Below, in pieces: positions 22,619 through 30,369 of a stretch of DNA of 35,520 nucleotides (position 1 is its first letter; every line of letters starts with the position of its first letter). Source of the stretch: Candidatus Brocadia sp. (GTDB lineage: Bacteria > Planctomycetota > Brocadiia > Brocadiales > Brocadiaceae); assembly GCA_021646415.1 (NCBI GenBank), contig SOEU01000028.1:1-35520 (forward strand), read 5' to 3'. Both the position numbers and the translations under genes were made by a program. The notes under the pieces are model-generated. The model was given only the letters and a program-made list of their open reading frames with translations. It was not told the origin of the DNA and did no database searches.

Positions 22619-24271
22619 ATGACAAATAAATCCATCATGATACAGGGTACGGGTTCGCATGTGGGCAAGAGTATTCTTGTATGTGCCCTGTGCCGTATTT
22701 TGAAACAAGACGGTTACCGTGTCGCACCGTTTAAAGCCCAGAATATGGCTTTAAATTCATTTGTGACAAAAGACGGAAAGGAAATGGGAAGGGCGCAGGT
22801 GGCGCAAGCAGAGGCAGCGGGAATTGAGCCTACGATAGAAATGAACCCCATACTTCTCAAACCTACAGGCGACTGTGGGTCGCAGGTCGTTATCATGGGT
22901 AAACCGATAGGAAACATGACGGCCAGGGAGTACTACCAGAAAAAGAGTGAATTCGTTTCAATCATAAAAGAAGCTTACCATAAATTAAAAAATCAATTCG
23001 ATATTATTGTTATTGAAGGAGCAGGTAGTCCTGCTGAGATAAACCTGAAAGATGGTGATATCGTCAACATGGGTATGGCAGAAATGGCATCTGCTCCTGT
23101 GTTGCTAGTAACAGACATTGATCGTGGAGGCGCCTTTGCATGGCTTGTCGGGACGTTAGAATTGTTAACGGCAGATGAGAGAGACAGGATAAAAGGCGTT
23201 GTGTTTAATAAATTCCGGGGAGATAAAGGTATATTACAGTCAGGATTGGATATGCTGGAAAACCGTATCAAAAAACCTGTTCTCGGTGTTATTCCTTACA
23301 TCCACAATATCAGCATCGATGACGAAGATTCCGTTTCGCTTGAGTATTTGGGTGATAATGACAGGAACAGAGTCAATAACGATTTAACAGAACAGCCTTG
23401 CCTTAACCAGGTACAAAATAGGGATCAGGGATCAGGGGTCTGGGGTCAGAATACAGGAGACAAGTACCTGACCCCTGACCGCCGATACCTGACCCCTTTT
23501 ATAGATATTGTTGTAATCAAACTACCCCGTATATCAAACTTTACAGATTTCAATATCTTTACTCATGAAAAAGATGTGAGGGTGAGATTTGTGGATAAGG
23601 CCAAAAACATTGGCAAACCAGACTTGCTTGTTATTCCTGGTACAAAAAATACCGTAGGGGATTTAATGTTTTTGGGAAAAACGGATATTTCGAAAGAAAT
23701 TATAAATTTGTCAAAACAGGAGATAATGATCATAGGTATTTGCGGTGGATACCAGATGCTGGGAAGGCGGATTAACGACCCTCACCATGTGGAATCATCA
23801 AGGGATAGCATTCCGGGTTTAGGTTTACTGGACACAGTCACTACCTTTGCCAGAGAAAAACAAACCTATCAGGTAAAAGCATGCATGCTTGGACATGAAA
23901 ATTTGTTTCGCGTAGATGATGAGATAACGGGATATGAGATTCATATGGGAAAGACAGCGTATAACGGTCATAATTCTGTCATACCATTTGCAAGAATTAC
24001 AGAACGGGCAGGGAAAATGGTGAATATACTGGATGGATGTATTTCAGCCGATGGCAATGTGGTGGGCACTTACATCCACGGCATCTTCGACAATGATTGC
24101 TTTCGCAGAAAGCTCATCGATTACCTGAAGGTAAAAAAGGGATTTAAACCATCAAATGGATGCAACTCGGATTTTAAAGCTATAAAGGAACGCAAATACA
24201 ATGAATTGGCTAATATTGTGCGCGGGAACATGGACATGAACATGGTCTACAATATACTGAAATTATCCTGA
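22619..24271 (+). CDS. cobQ: Cobyric acid synthase with an in-frame repeat insertion
   Basis: A 550-aa enzyme (also called CbiP) that amidates four peripheral carboxylates of adenosyl-cobyrinic acid a,c-diamide using glutamine and ATP. The N-terminal dethiobiotin-synthetase-like domain has QGTGSHVGKS (9-18) and VIEGAGSPAEINL. The C-terminal class I glutaminase-like domain has Cys375 in GICGGYQMLG and His487 in YIHGIF. Between them, residues about 265-295 (GSGVWGQNTGDKYLTPDRRY region) are not family-like and are encoded by a palindromic repeat; relatives are about 490-510 aa. No strong RBS: a dispersed repeat ends just before ATG 22619. It lies 188 bp after cobD and probably belongs to the same operon. 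Confidence 0.9.
   Translation: MTNKSIMIQGTGSHVGKSILVCALCRILKQDGYRVAPFKAQNMALNSFVTKDGKEMGRAQVAQAEAAGIEPTIEMNPILLKPTGDCGSQVVIMGKPIGNMTAREYYQKKSEFVSIIKEAYHKLKNQFDIIVIEGAGSPAEINLKDGDIVNMGMAEMASAPVLLVTDIDRGGAFAWLVGTLELLTADERDRIKGVVFNKFRGDKGILQSGLDMLENRIKKPVLGVIPYIHNISIDDEDSVSLEYLGDNDRNRVNNDLTEQPCLNQVQNRDQGSGVWGQNTGDKYLTPDRRYLTPFIDIVVIKLPRISNFTDFNIFTHEKDVRVRFVDKAKNIGKPDLLVIPGTKNTVGDLMFLGKTDISKEIINLSKQEIMIIGICGGYQMLGRRINDPHHVESSRDSIPGLGLLDTVTTFAREKQTYQVKACMLGHENLFRVDDEITGYEIHMGKTAYNGHNSVIPFARITERAGKMVNILDGCISADGNVVGTYIHGIFDNDCFRRKLIDYLKVKKGFKPSNGCNSDFKAIKERKYNELANIVRGNMDMNMVYNILKLS
23420..23500. repeat. GGGGTCAG palindromic repeat inserted inside cobQ
   Basis: GGTCTGGGGTCAG (to 23449) pairs with CTGACCCCTGACC (23468-23480) with one mismatch, followed by another CTGACCCC copy ending near 23497, and preceded by GGGATCAGGGATCAGGGG. 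Repeats of this GGGGTCAG type are common dispersed palindromes. It keeps the cobQ reading frame open and adds about 30 residues in an inter-domain linker. Confidence 0.75.
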
Positions 24272-24322
24272 ACCGGACATTTAGAAAACTTAATGATGAT
24301 TACGAGGCATATTTGATTTAAC

Positions 24323-24554
24323 GTAACACTTTAGTTTTTTGAAAAACTATCAAGGCAAAGCCCTGTAGGGGCGAATGAAGATTATGGATACACAATCGTC
24401 TCAATCGTCCCTACGGGACTGTATTTCTATTTGATAAAAATACAGGCAATAAATTGCCTGCCTATTGCCTCACGTCCCTATCGGGACTTAAAAAGCACAA
24501 CTAATTTTTCGAAAAACTAAACTGTTTCAATTTTTCAAAGAACTAAAGTGTTAC
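24323..24554. mobile_element. 232-bp MITE with 24-bp terminal inverted repeats and 8-bp TSD
   Basis: The left end begins GTAACACTTTAGTTT and runs 24 nt (24323-24346). The right end (24531-24554) is its reverse complement with one mismatch. The 8-bp direct repeat GATTTAAC flanks the element exactly (24315-24322 and 24555-24562), a target-site duplication. The element encodes no protein; its middle holds small CCCTACGGG/CCCTATCGGG palindromes. Ends beginning GTAA and an 8-bp duplication are traits of the IS66 family, so a non-autonomous IS66-type derivative is a reasonable inference. Confidence 0.85.
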
Positions 24555-24562
24555 GATTTAAC

Positions 24563-24926
24563 ATTTCTGCATTTTTTGCTGTGTCATTCCGAACCATGCG
24601 CTGAACTAGTTTCAGTATTGTTTCGGAATCTGGAATCTTTGTAAATTCACGCTAAACCTATTTTCTGGAATAGCACTATAAAAAGAGAAAAACAATTAAA
24701 GAATTGGCATAGAGATTGGAAAATAAATTTGATAAATACCTTTAATCCAGGTTGGAGAGATTTGAGTGAGTGTTGAACTTATTTCAATTGGAATAAGTTG
24801 GAGATGCTGAAACAAGTTCAGCATGACAAACTCATAATCTCATTCCAAGTCAATTCTTGAAATTGATTCAGGCTATCTGATTTCACATCTTTTTGAAGAG
24901 TGAAGCAGGTTGGCAGATACAAAGCA
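24563..24926. other. Gene-free spacer with short palindromes
   Basis: No gene seen. Two perfect 8-bp hairpins occur: AACTTATT/AATAAGTT (24776-24799) and ATGCTGAA/TTCAGCAT (24804-24824, followed by GACA). The latter belongs to a common dispersed repeat type. No convincing promoter for the nuclease gene was found. Confidence 0.45.
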
Positions 24927-26468
24927 ATGAAATTTAATAACTACATCTGGAATATTTACAAAAACTCAAAACAAGGTCAAGATGCGATCAAGCGGTTTAA
25001 AAATCTCGGGCCGAGAAGGTTTCAAAGAGAATTAGCAACTGATGATTTTGAAGAATATACTGTTGAAATCCATGAAAAGTATGTCAAGGAAATCGGAGCA
25101 GAAACAATTCTTTTCCATACAACTACGGTAGTTAAAAATTATGCCTCAAAGTATAAGTTTAAAAATTTTGAGAAAGCAGCAAATTTCTATGAATCAATTG
25201 TCAATAAAGGGATACCACTTATTGCAAAAAATAGAAAAGGCAAACTGGTCAAACTTTGTGATTTTGGTGGGCAAGAAAGTCCGAATGATTTCTATAATTA
25301 TGTCGAGTATGTCTCTTTTGGACTATTCTTTGTTAACCCGGAATATTTTATTCCATATAGATTTCGTACCAGATTCCATATTTTTCAAGAGATTTGCCAG
25401 GAATTTAATATCCCAATTCCTCCTATACCAAGCAAGAACGATAAAGTAGGAAGAAGTTTATATTATAACAAGATCAATCAAGCCTTGTTTGAGTTTCGTA
25501 ATATGCATGGTCTTAATCCACATGAGATGTGTGCCTTTTTATATGATTTTGCACCGAATTTCATTAAAGATATTCAGGATGAGGAACTCCCTGCTCCTTC
25601 AAAAGTATGGTTGATTTTGGCAGGAACATGGGATTTTGATTTTTTAGATAATGCCACACAAGCATCTACCAATCAATGGGGTGGTAATATTGCAACTCGC
25701 AGAGGTGATATTTTACTCATGCACGAAGTTTCTCCACGAAGCTGTATTCAATCTATTTGGCGAGCGAGTTCTGATGGCTTTATTGATCCATTTTTTCATT
25801 GGCACGGAACTATCTGGATTTGTTCTCCAATTAAGACAGTTCCTGTTACTTTTAAAGAAATGATGACTCATCCCCTTTTATCAAAAAAAGCGGCAATTAA
25901 AGGACATTTACAAGGTCCCAGTGGAAAGCCTTTTTCAGTAGAAGAATATCAAGCGATTCTAGACATAATGAAGCAAAAAGGGCAGGATTTGTCTGTATTG
26001 CCTAAGATTGACGTCATTGATTATCTGCCATCAGTTGAACTGGAGGATGAACGTTCTGTTGAAATTAATCTTATTGAGCCTTTTTTGAAAAAACTTGGGT
26101 TTCGTGAGAGTGATTGGATTAGGCAGATGCCTATAAAAATGGGGCGAGGAGAACGAAATTATCCCGACTATGCATTTGGTGCTAATCCGAAAAGAGGCGA
26201 GGAGTCCGCTAAAATGGTTTTAGAATCAAAATTTCAGTTAAGCACATATCGGGAATTTGCTGACGCATACTATCAAGCGAAATCCTACGCCTTGAGATTG
26301 CAAACAAAAATGATGGTGCTCGCTTCCAAAGAAGGATTGTGGGTTTTCCCGCGAGAAAAAGACACTTTTGATCTTAACAACAATATACACAAAAATTGGA
26401 ATGAGTTGAACCATCCAGATATTTTTCATGAAATAATATTAAAAATAGGAAGTAGGAATATTTTGTAG
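24927..26468 (+). CDS. EVE-like plus PD-(D/E)XK protein, probable modification-dependent restriction nuclease
   Basis: 513 residues from ATG 24927 (a GTG at 24900 is an alternative; both RBSs are weak). The N-terminal 210 residues are helical and unrecognised. Next comes a block with WLILAGTWDFDFL, GDILLMHEVSPRSCIQSIWR and DGFIDPFFHWHGTIWICSPI, resembling an EVE/PUA-fold module of the kind that reads modified bases. The C-terminal part (about 375-475) resembles the N-terminal nuclease of type I HsdR proteins: SVEINLIEPFLKKLGF, then PDYAF and VLESKFQ, giving a PD-(D/E)XK active site (PD...ESK). No methylase lies nearby, so it may act alone like type IV enzymes. AT-rich, and adjacent to a MITE, suggesting acquisition. 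Confidence 0.6.
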   Translation: MKFNNYIWNIYKNSKQGQDAIKRFKNLGPRRFQRELATDDFEEYTVEIHEKYVKEIGAETILFHTTTVVKNYASKYKFKNFEKAANFYESIVNKGIPLIAKNRKGKLVKLCDFGGQESPNDFYNYVEYVSFGLFFVNPEYFIPYRFRTRFHIFQEICQEFNIPIPPIPSKNDKVGRSLYYNKINQALFEFRNMHGLNPHEMCAFLYDFAPNFIKDIQDEELPAPSKVWLILAGTWDFDFLDNATQASTNQWGGNIATRRGDILLMHEVSPRSCIQSIWRASSDGFIDPFFHWHGTIWICSPIKTVPVTFKEMMTHPLLSKKAAIKGHLQGPSGKPFSVEEYQAILDIMKQKGQDLSVLPKIDVIDYLPSVELEDERSVEINLIEPFLKKLGFRESDWIRQMPIKMGRGERNYPDYAFGANPKRGEESAKMVLESKFQLSTYREFADAYYQAKSYALRLQTKMMVLASKEGLWVFPREKDTFDLNNNIHKNWNELNHPDIFHEIILKIGSRNIL

Positions 26469-26504
26469 AATTTACCAAAAAAAACAAATAAGTAGACTCT
26501 ATGA

Positions 26505-26521
26505 AAGGAGTGTATATGTAA
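26505..26521 (+). promoter_or_regulatory. RBS followed by start-stop ATGTAA, before riboswitch 2
   Basis: AAAGGAG (26504-26510) is followed after 5 nt by ATG (26516) directly joined to TAA (26519). The same arrangement stands before riboswitch 4 (31694-31711), at nearly the same distance (about 30 nt) from the riboswitch P1 stem. Confidence 0.35.
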
Positions 26522-26551
26522 TTAATTGCTTAGGGGGAAAAATAAATTACT

Positions 26552-26823
26552 CATTATAGGTATCCCAATGTACCCATTGGAATGAAAAGGGAATCCCAAC
26601 TCCAACGAATTTCTGACAATAATTAATACGTAATTCCTTATATCAGAAATTCGGAGAAAAGGGAACGGTACCGCCGCTGTAGTTGGTGACGAACGTTGCA
26701 GAAACCACTGGAAAAAGCCGTTTAGCTGTTTGAACGGCTTAAACGGTTTGAACGGTTTAAACGGTTATCCGGGAAGGTGCAGCCAGTAGAACGATCCGCT
26801 AGTCAGAAGACCTGCCTGTAATG
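26552..26823 (+). ncRNA. Cobalamin riboswitch 2 (type A), first of tandem pair
   Basis: P1 CATTATAGG (26552-26560) with CCTGTAATG (26815-26823). Core blocks: AAAAGGGAATCCC, GGTACCGCCGCTGTAG, TTGGTGACGAAC, CCACTGG, GGGAAGG, CCAGTAGAACGATCCGCTAGTC, AGAAGACCTGCC. An extra arm CGAATTTCTGA/TCAGAAATTCG is inserted between the GGGAATCCC and GGTACC blocks. The peripheral stem consists of repeats of AAACGGTTTGAACGG. Unlike the type-B elements the internal loop reads GTTGG for ACCGG. It is followed by a terminator at 26881-26919. Confidence 0.88.
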
Positions 26824-26880
26824 GTTGCTGAAAAAACTTCTTCGAGTAAAGGAGGTGAAGCTTTGATAATCATAACTTAA

Positions 26881-26919
26881 AAGCCCGTTTCTTCTTTATG
26901 CGAAGAAACGGGCTTTTTT
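26881..26919 (+). terminator. Strong intrinsic terminator after riboswitch 2
   Basis: AAGCCCGTTTCTTC (26881-26894) pairs perfectly with GAAGAAACGGGCTT (26902-26915) around TTTATGC, then a T-run. It follows a conserved segment (ACTTCTTCGAGTAAAGGAGG) that is also present, modified, after riboswitches 1 and 4. No gene lies between it and riboswitch 3. Confidence 0.88.
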
Positions 26920-26937
26920 ATTTATGTAGTTTTGTGA

Positions 26938-27021
26938 TTATAACCGAATTTAACAAATAGCCGAAAAAGACCTCCCCATCATCCCCTCCTTGCGAAGGAG
27001 GGGAAACAGGGGTGGTTATAA
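26938..27021. repeat. Palindromic element between riboswitches 2 and 3
   Basis: Outer arms TTATAACC (26938-26945) and GGTTATAA (27014-27021); inner perfect hairpin CCCCTCCTT-GCG-AAGGAGGGG (26983-27003). The inner part is a typical dispersed repeat found in many bacterial genomes. Confidence 0.6.
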
Positions 27022-27042
27022 GTTTATGAACGATTAATTACG

Positions 27043-27352
27043 GTTCAAATATTCAGGGAATCCCGTAAAAACGGGAGCTGCCCCGCAACTGTAACCGGCG
27101 ACGAAATCTGCATAATGCCACTGTCCTATTGATAATAGTTTTACCGCAGAGACGCAAAGAACGCAGCGGAAAAGAACATACGGTAATAAAGTGGGACGAT
27201 ATGAAGGTGAGAAATTCAACTTCATAACCCATCAACCGCTTGATTTTCTCTGCGCCCTCTGCATTCTCTGCGGTGGACTAAGCTATCGCAAAAACAGGAT
27301 GGGAAGGTGTAGAAAGTAGGAAGACCCGGAAGCCAGGAGACCTGTTTGAACA
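27043..27352 (+). ncRNA. Cobalamin riboswitch 3 (type B) with internal insertion
   Basis: P1 GTTCAAA (from 27043) with TTTGAAC (to 27351). Core blocks: CAGGGAATCCCGT, GGGAGCTGCCCCGCAACTGT, AACCGGCGACGAAATCTGC, GCCACTG, then after about 170 nt GGGAAGG, TGTAGAAAGTAGGAAGACCC and GGAAGCCAGGAGACCTG. The long gap lies where the other riboswitches have a short peripheral stem and is filled by a palindromic repeat. There is no terminator downstream; the receptor RBS lies 25-30 nt after the aptamer, suggesting translational control. Confidence 0.93.
27143..27274. repeat. CCGCAGAG palindromic repeat inserted in a riboswitch 3 stem
   Basis: ACCGCAGAGACGCAAAGAAC (from 27143) and CCTCTGCATTCTCTGCGGT (to 27274) are imperfect inverted copies enclosing about 80 nt. 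A related inverted pair lies in the cbiM leader (18402-18482). The insertion falls between TCCT (27124-27127) and AGGA (27296-27299), which can still close the stem. Confidence 0.7.
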
Positions 27353-27363
27353 CAATTTTATCA

Positions 27364-27382
27364 ATTCTTATTTCCGAGGGGA
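27364..27382 (+). promoter_or_regulatory. Shared 19-nt pre-receptor leader with RBS (copy 1)
   Basis: ATTCTTATTTCCGAGGGGA is identical at 27364-27382 and 32423-32441, each time just after a type-B riboswitch and before a TonB receptor. It contains the GAGGGGA ribosome-binding region, so it is a candidate target of riboswitch-controlled masking. Confidence 0.65.
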
Positions 27383-27396
27383 AAGGATGAATGTAA

Positions 27397-29742
27397 ATGA
27401 GGTATCTTTTAATTTTGTTGGTAATTACTTTGGCGCCTAACTTTTATTGTAAAACCGCTTCAACTGGGGAAACATCAGAACCTGCTCCGAAGAAACATCT
27501 TTCGGAGGAAAAGGAAGCAGAGAGCAGCGCGGCAATTCTGAAACAATCTTCAGGGCAGGGCATAACCGGAGAGCAGGTTGAAGTCGGTTCTTCGACGGCA
27601 TGTTTTGCAGGTGTAGATTCCTCTATTCAACCGGAAGAAAGCGGTAACAATGTCGGTAATTCAACAAACACCGTTCAACAGGACATCAATTCAATGCCTC
27701 TGTCATCTGAAGCTGATGCATTTCTTTTACCTGAAGTGTTGGTTTACGGACACGCAGATAGTTTGCTCGGTATCGCAAGCACGGCTTCTCAAGGTACTAG
27801 AGGAAAGGACGAGTTGGAATGGCGCACCTTGTCACGTCCCGGTGAAGTGCTGGAGACCGTTCCCGGCGTTATCGTCGCCCAGCACAGTGGCGCCGGAAAG
27901 GCGAATCAGTTCTTTCTGCGAGGCTTTAATCTTGATCACGGAACGGACTTTGCCACCTCGGTCAACGGCGTTCCGGTAAATCTGCCCACTCATGGACATG
28001 GCCAGGGCTATACTGATTTAAATTTCATGATCCCCGAACTGATTGAGCGTGTGGATTTCCGGAAAGGACCTTACTATGCAGACCTTGGCGATTTTTCCTC
28101 CGCAGGCGCAGCCGACATTCAATATGTCAGTTTTCTTCCGCATAGTATAGCGCAGGTGGAAGGCGGTAGTTTCGGATATGCTCGAGGTCTGCATGCCTCA
28201 TCACATCTTGTCGGAAGCGGCAATCTTCTGTATGCCGTTGAATTATTCCATAATGACGGCCCCTGGACCGAGCCGGACGATTACAAGAGGATAAATGGTG
28301 TATTGAGCTACAGTCGGGGTGATGCTGAGTTTGGCTATAGCGTAACGGCCATGGCGTATGCCGGAGACTGGAACGCGACCGACCAAATTGCCCAGCGTGC
28401 GCTGGATGTAATTCCTGGCTTTGGCCTTTTTGATTCTTTGGATTCAAGCGACGGCGGCGATTCGCAACGGTACTGTCTTTCGTCTGAGTGGCACCGTGCT
28501 GATCCAAATTCTTCCACAAAGGTATTGCTCTACGGATTTTACTATGATCTTGATTTGTTTTCCAATTTCACGTACTTTCTTGACAGCCCCCAGGGCGATC
28601 AGTTTGAGCAGCTTGACAGGCGATGGGTCGGCGGGACAAAGGCCAGCCAAGCCTGGTACAGCGAAGTGTTTAGCCGCTATATGGAAAACACCGTAGGTCT
28701 GCAAATACGCAGTGATTCTGTTACAAATGGCTTGTTTCAAACTGTAGAACGACGACGTACAGATAAAGTTGATTATGACGGAGAGACGATTCCAAACACA
28801 ACCCGTGAGGATGATGTATGGGAGGTGAGTGTTTCCCCCTATGTTGAGAATAAGGTTCAATGGGCGGACAAATTCCGCACGGTTTTCGGATTGCGGATGG
28901 ATTATTACTACTTCGATGTGGATAGTGATTTGTCCTCCAATTCCGGCACACGAGATGATGCAATCGTCAGTCCCAAAGGGTCACTTATCTTTGGCCCGTG
29001 GGTTAAAACGGAGTATTACCTGAGCGTTGGCCTCGGTTTCCACAGCAATGCTGGCCGCGGTGTGACACAACATGTTGATCCAAAGACTGGAGATCCTGTG
29101 GAATCAGCAGATCCATTGGTACGTACAAAAGGGGCGGAAATCGGTGCACGCACGACAATTGTTAAGGGGTTGCAAAGCACGTTGGCGTTGTGGCTGCTGG
29201 ATATGGATTCGGAACTCGTTTTTTCCGGCGATGCTGGTAGCACCGAGGCCAGTGCTCCGACTAGACGTTATGGTGTCGAGTGGACAAATTACTACACACC
29301 CACCGGATGGCTCTCCCTGGATGCCGATTTCTCGTTTTCACATGCCAAGTTTCGTGAAACTGTTGAGGGTGAAGGAGTGCGGGGTAAACACGTCCCTGGT
29401 GCAATTGACAGCGTTATATCCACAGGAATTGCGTTCCATCAGCCAGGCGAGCGTGGTCTTTTCAGTGAACTACGGTTGCGGTATTTCGGCCCTCGTCCTC
29501 TTACGGAAGACAATAGCATCCGCTCAGATTCCACCAGTCTGCTGAGCGCTAAAGTAGGTTACAACTTCAATAAAAATTGGACTTTCAGTGTCGAGGGTTT
29601 CAATCTCCTCGACAACAGGGATCATGAGATTGATTATTATTATCCATCGCGTTTGAAAGAGGAGGATGCTCCGCATAATGATATTCACTTTAAATCGGTT
29701 GAACCCATTTCGGTTCGTGCCGCATTAACTTTCCGGTTCTAA
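27397..29742 (+). CDS. TonB-dependent outer-membrane receptor under B12 control
   Basis: A 781-aa receptor. Signal peptide at 1-18, then a Ser/Glu-rich linker to about residue 105. A TonB-box-like EVLVYGHADSL precedes the plug domain with GEVLETVPGVIVAQHSG, FFLRGFNLDHGTDFATSVNG, a His/Gly-rich LPTHGHGQGYTDLNF, and ELIERVDFRKGPYYADLGDF. The 22-strand barrel follows and ends in the outer-membrane terminal Phe (ALTFRF). The substrate is not readable; tandem cobalamin riboswitches imply a corrinoid or cobalt-related ligand. It is first in an operon with exbB-exbD-tonB (18-nt gap, then overlaps), so it brings its own energising complex. The gene is visibly more GC-rich than its neighbours. Confidence 0.9.
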   Translation: MRYLLILLVITLAPNFYCKTASTGETSEPAPKKHLSEEKEAESSAAILKQSSGQGITGEQVEVGSSTACFAGVDSSIQPEESGNNVGNSTNTVQQDINSMPLSSEADAFLLPEVLVYGHADSLLGIASTASQGTRGKDELEWRTLSRPGEVLETVPGVIVAQHSGAGKANQFFLRGFNLDHGTDFATSVNGVPVNLPTHGHGQGYTDLNFMIPELIERVDFRKGPYYADLGDFSSAGAADIQYVSFLPHSIAQVEGGSFGYARGLHASSHLVGSGNLLYAVELFHNDGPWTEPDDYKRINGVLSYSRGDAEFGYSVTAMAYAGDWNATDQIAQRALDVIPGFGLFDSLDSSDGGDSQRYCLSSEWHRADPNSSTKVLLYGFYYDLDLFSNFTYFLDSPQGDQFEQLDRRWVGGTKASQAWYSEVFSRYMENTVGLQIRSDSVTNGLFQTVERRRTDKVDYDGETIPNTTREDDVWEVSVSPYVENKVQWADKFRTVFGLRMDYYYFDVDSDLSSNSGTRDDAIVSPKGSLIFGPWVKTEYYLSVGLGFHSNAGRGVTQHVDPKTGDPVESADPLVRTKGAEIGARTTIVKGLQSTLALWLLDMDSELVFSGDAGSTEASAPTRRYGVEWTNYYTPTGWLSLDADFSFSHAKFRETVEGEGVRGKHVPGAIDSVISTGIAFHQPGERGLFSELRLRYFGPRPLTEDNSIRSDSTSLLSAKVGYNFNKNWTFSVEGFNLLDNRDHEIDYYYPSRLKEEDAPHNDIHFKSVEPISVRAALTFRF

Positions 29743-29760
29743 TTTTCAAAAGGAGCAAAA

Positions 29761-30369
29761 ATGTTTCACTTATTCTTAAGAGGAGGACCTGTCATGTGGC
29801 CAATCCTCGTTGCGTCTTTGGCAGCCCTAACCGTAATTATAGAGCGGATTGCATTTCTTATCCGTGAAAAAAGATCAAGATATCCGGAAACGGTAGGAAA
29901 AATATTTTCTGAAGTTGAGAAAGGGAAAATTGAAGAGGCGATACAGGCAGGAGAAGGGTGCAAAGATTTTGTTGCCGTTACTCTTGTTCACGGTCTTCGC
30001 CATCGTCACAAAGCCTTCTCAAACGCTCTTTTACAGGCTGCAAATAAGGAACTTAAGCGTTTTAACCGGGGGCTTCCGATGCTGGATACCATTATTACCC
30101 TTGCGCCTCTCCTGGGTCTTTTTGGTACGGTAACCGGCATGATACAGGCCTTTGGCCTTTTGGGCGGCAGTGATCTTGAGGCACCTACGGTTATCACTGG
30201 CGGCATTGCCGAGGCCTTAATTGCCACCGCATACGGCCTAATCACCGCAATTGTCGCACTTATTCCGTTTAACTATCTCAACGCACGCCTTGAAGAAGCC
30301 AGGCATGAAATTGAGGATGCCACTACGCATCTCGAACTTTTGCTTTTAAAACAGGATAAAAATTTATGA
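29761..30369 (+). CDS. exbB: ExbB proton channel subunit
   Basis: A 202-aa MotA/TolQ/ExbB family inner-membrane protein. Three hydrophobic spans are visible (about 10-33, 107-133 and 148-172). The second holds the conserved LDTIITLAPLLGLFGTVTGMIQAF and the third GGIAEALIATAYGLITAIVALIPFN, which line the proton path with the ExbD Asp. The RBS AAAGGAG lies 4-10 nt before the ATG. Together with ExbD and TonB it energises the upstream receptor. The stop overlaps the exbD start by 4 nt. Confidence 0.93.
   Translation: MFHLFLRGGPVMWPILVASLAALTVIIERIAFLIREKRSRYPETVGKIFSEVEKGKIEEAIQAGEGCKDFVAVTLVHGLRHRHKAFSNALLQAANKELKRFNRGLPMLDTIITLAPLLGLFGTVTGMIQAFGLLGGSDLEAPTVITGGIAEALIATAYGLITAIVALIPFNYLNARLEEARHEIEDATTHLELLLLKQDKNL

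Noticed and set aside
23420-23500. Possible CRISPR-like or tandem repeat array in cobQ
   Set aside because: The copies are inverted and irregular with no spacers of constant length; it is a single palindromic element.
26720-26766. AAACGGTTTGAACGG copies as a CRISPR or iteron array
   Set aside because: They form the peripheral stem of cobalamin riboswitch 2 and recur in the equivalent stems of riboswitches 1 and 5.
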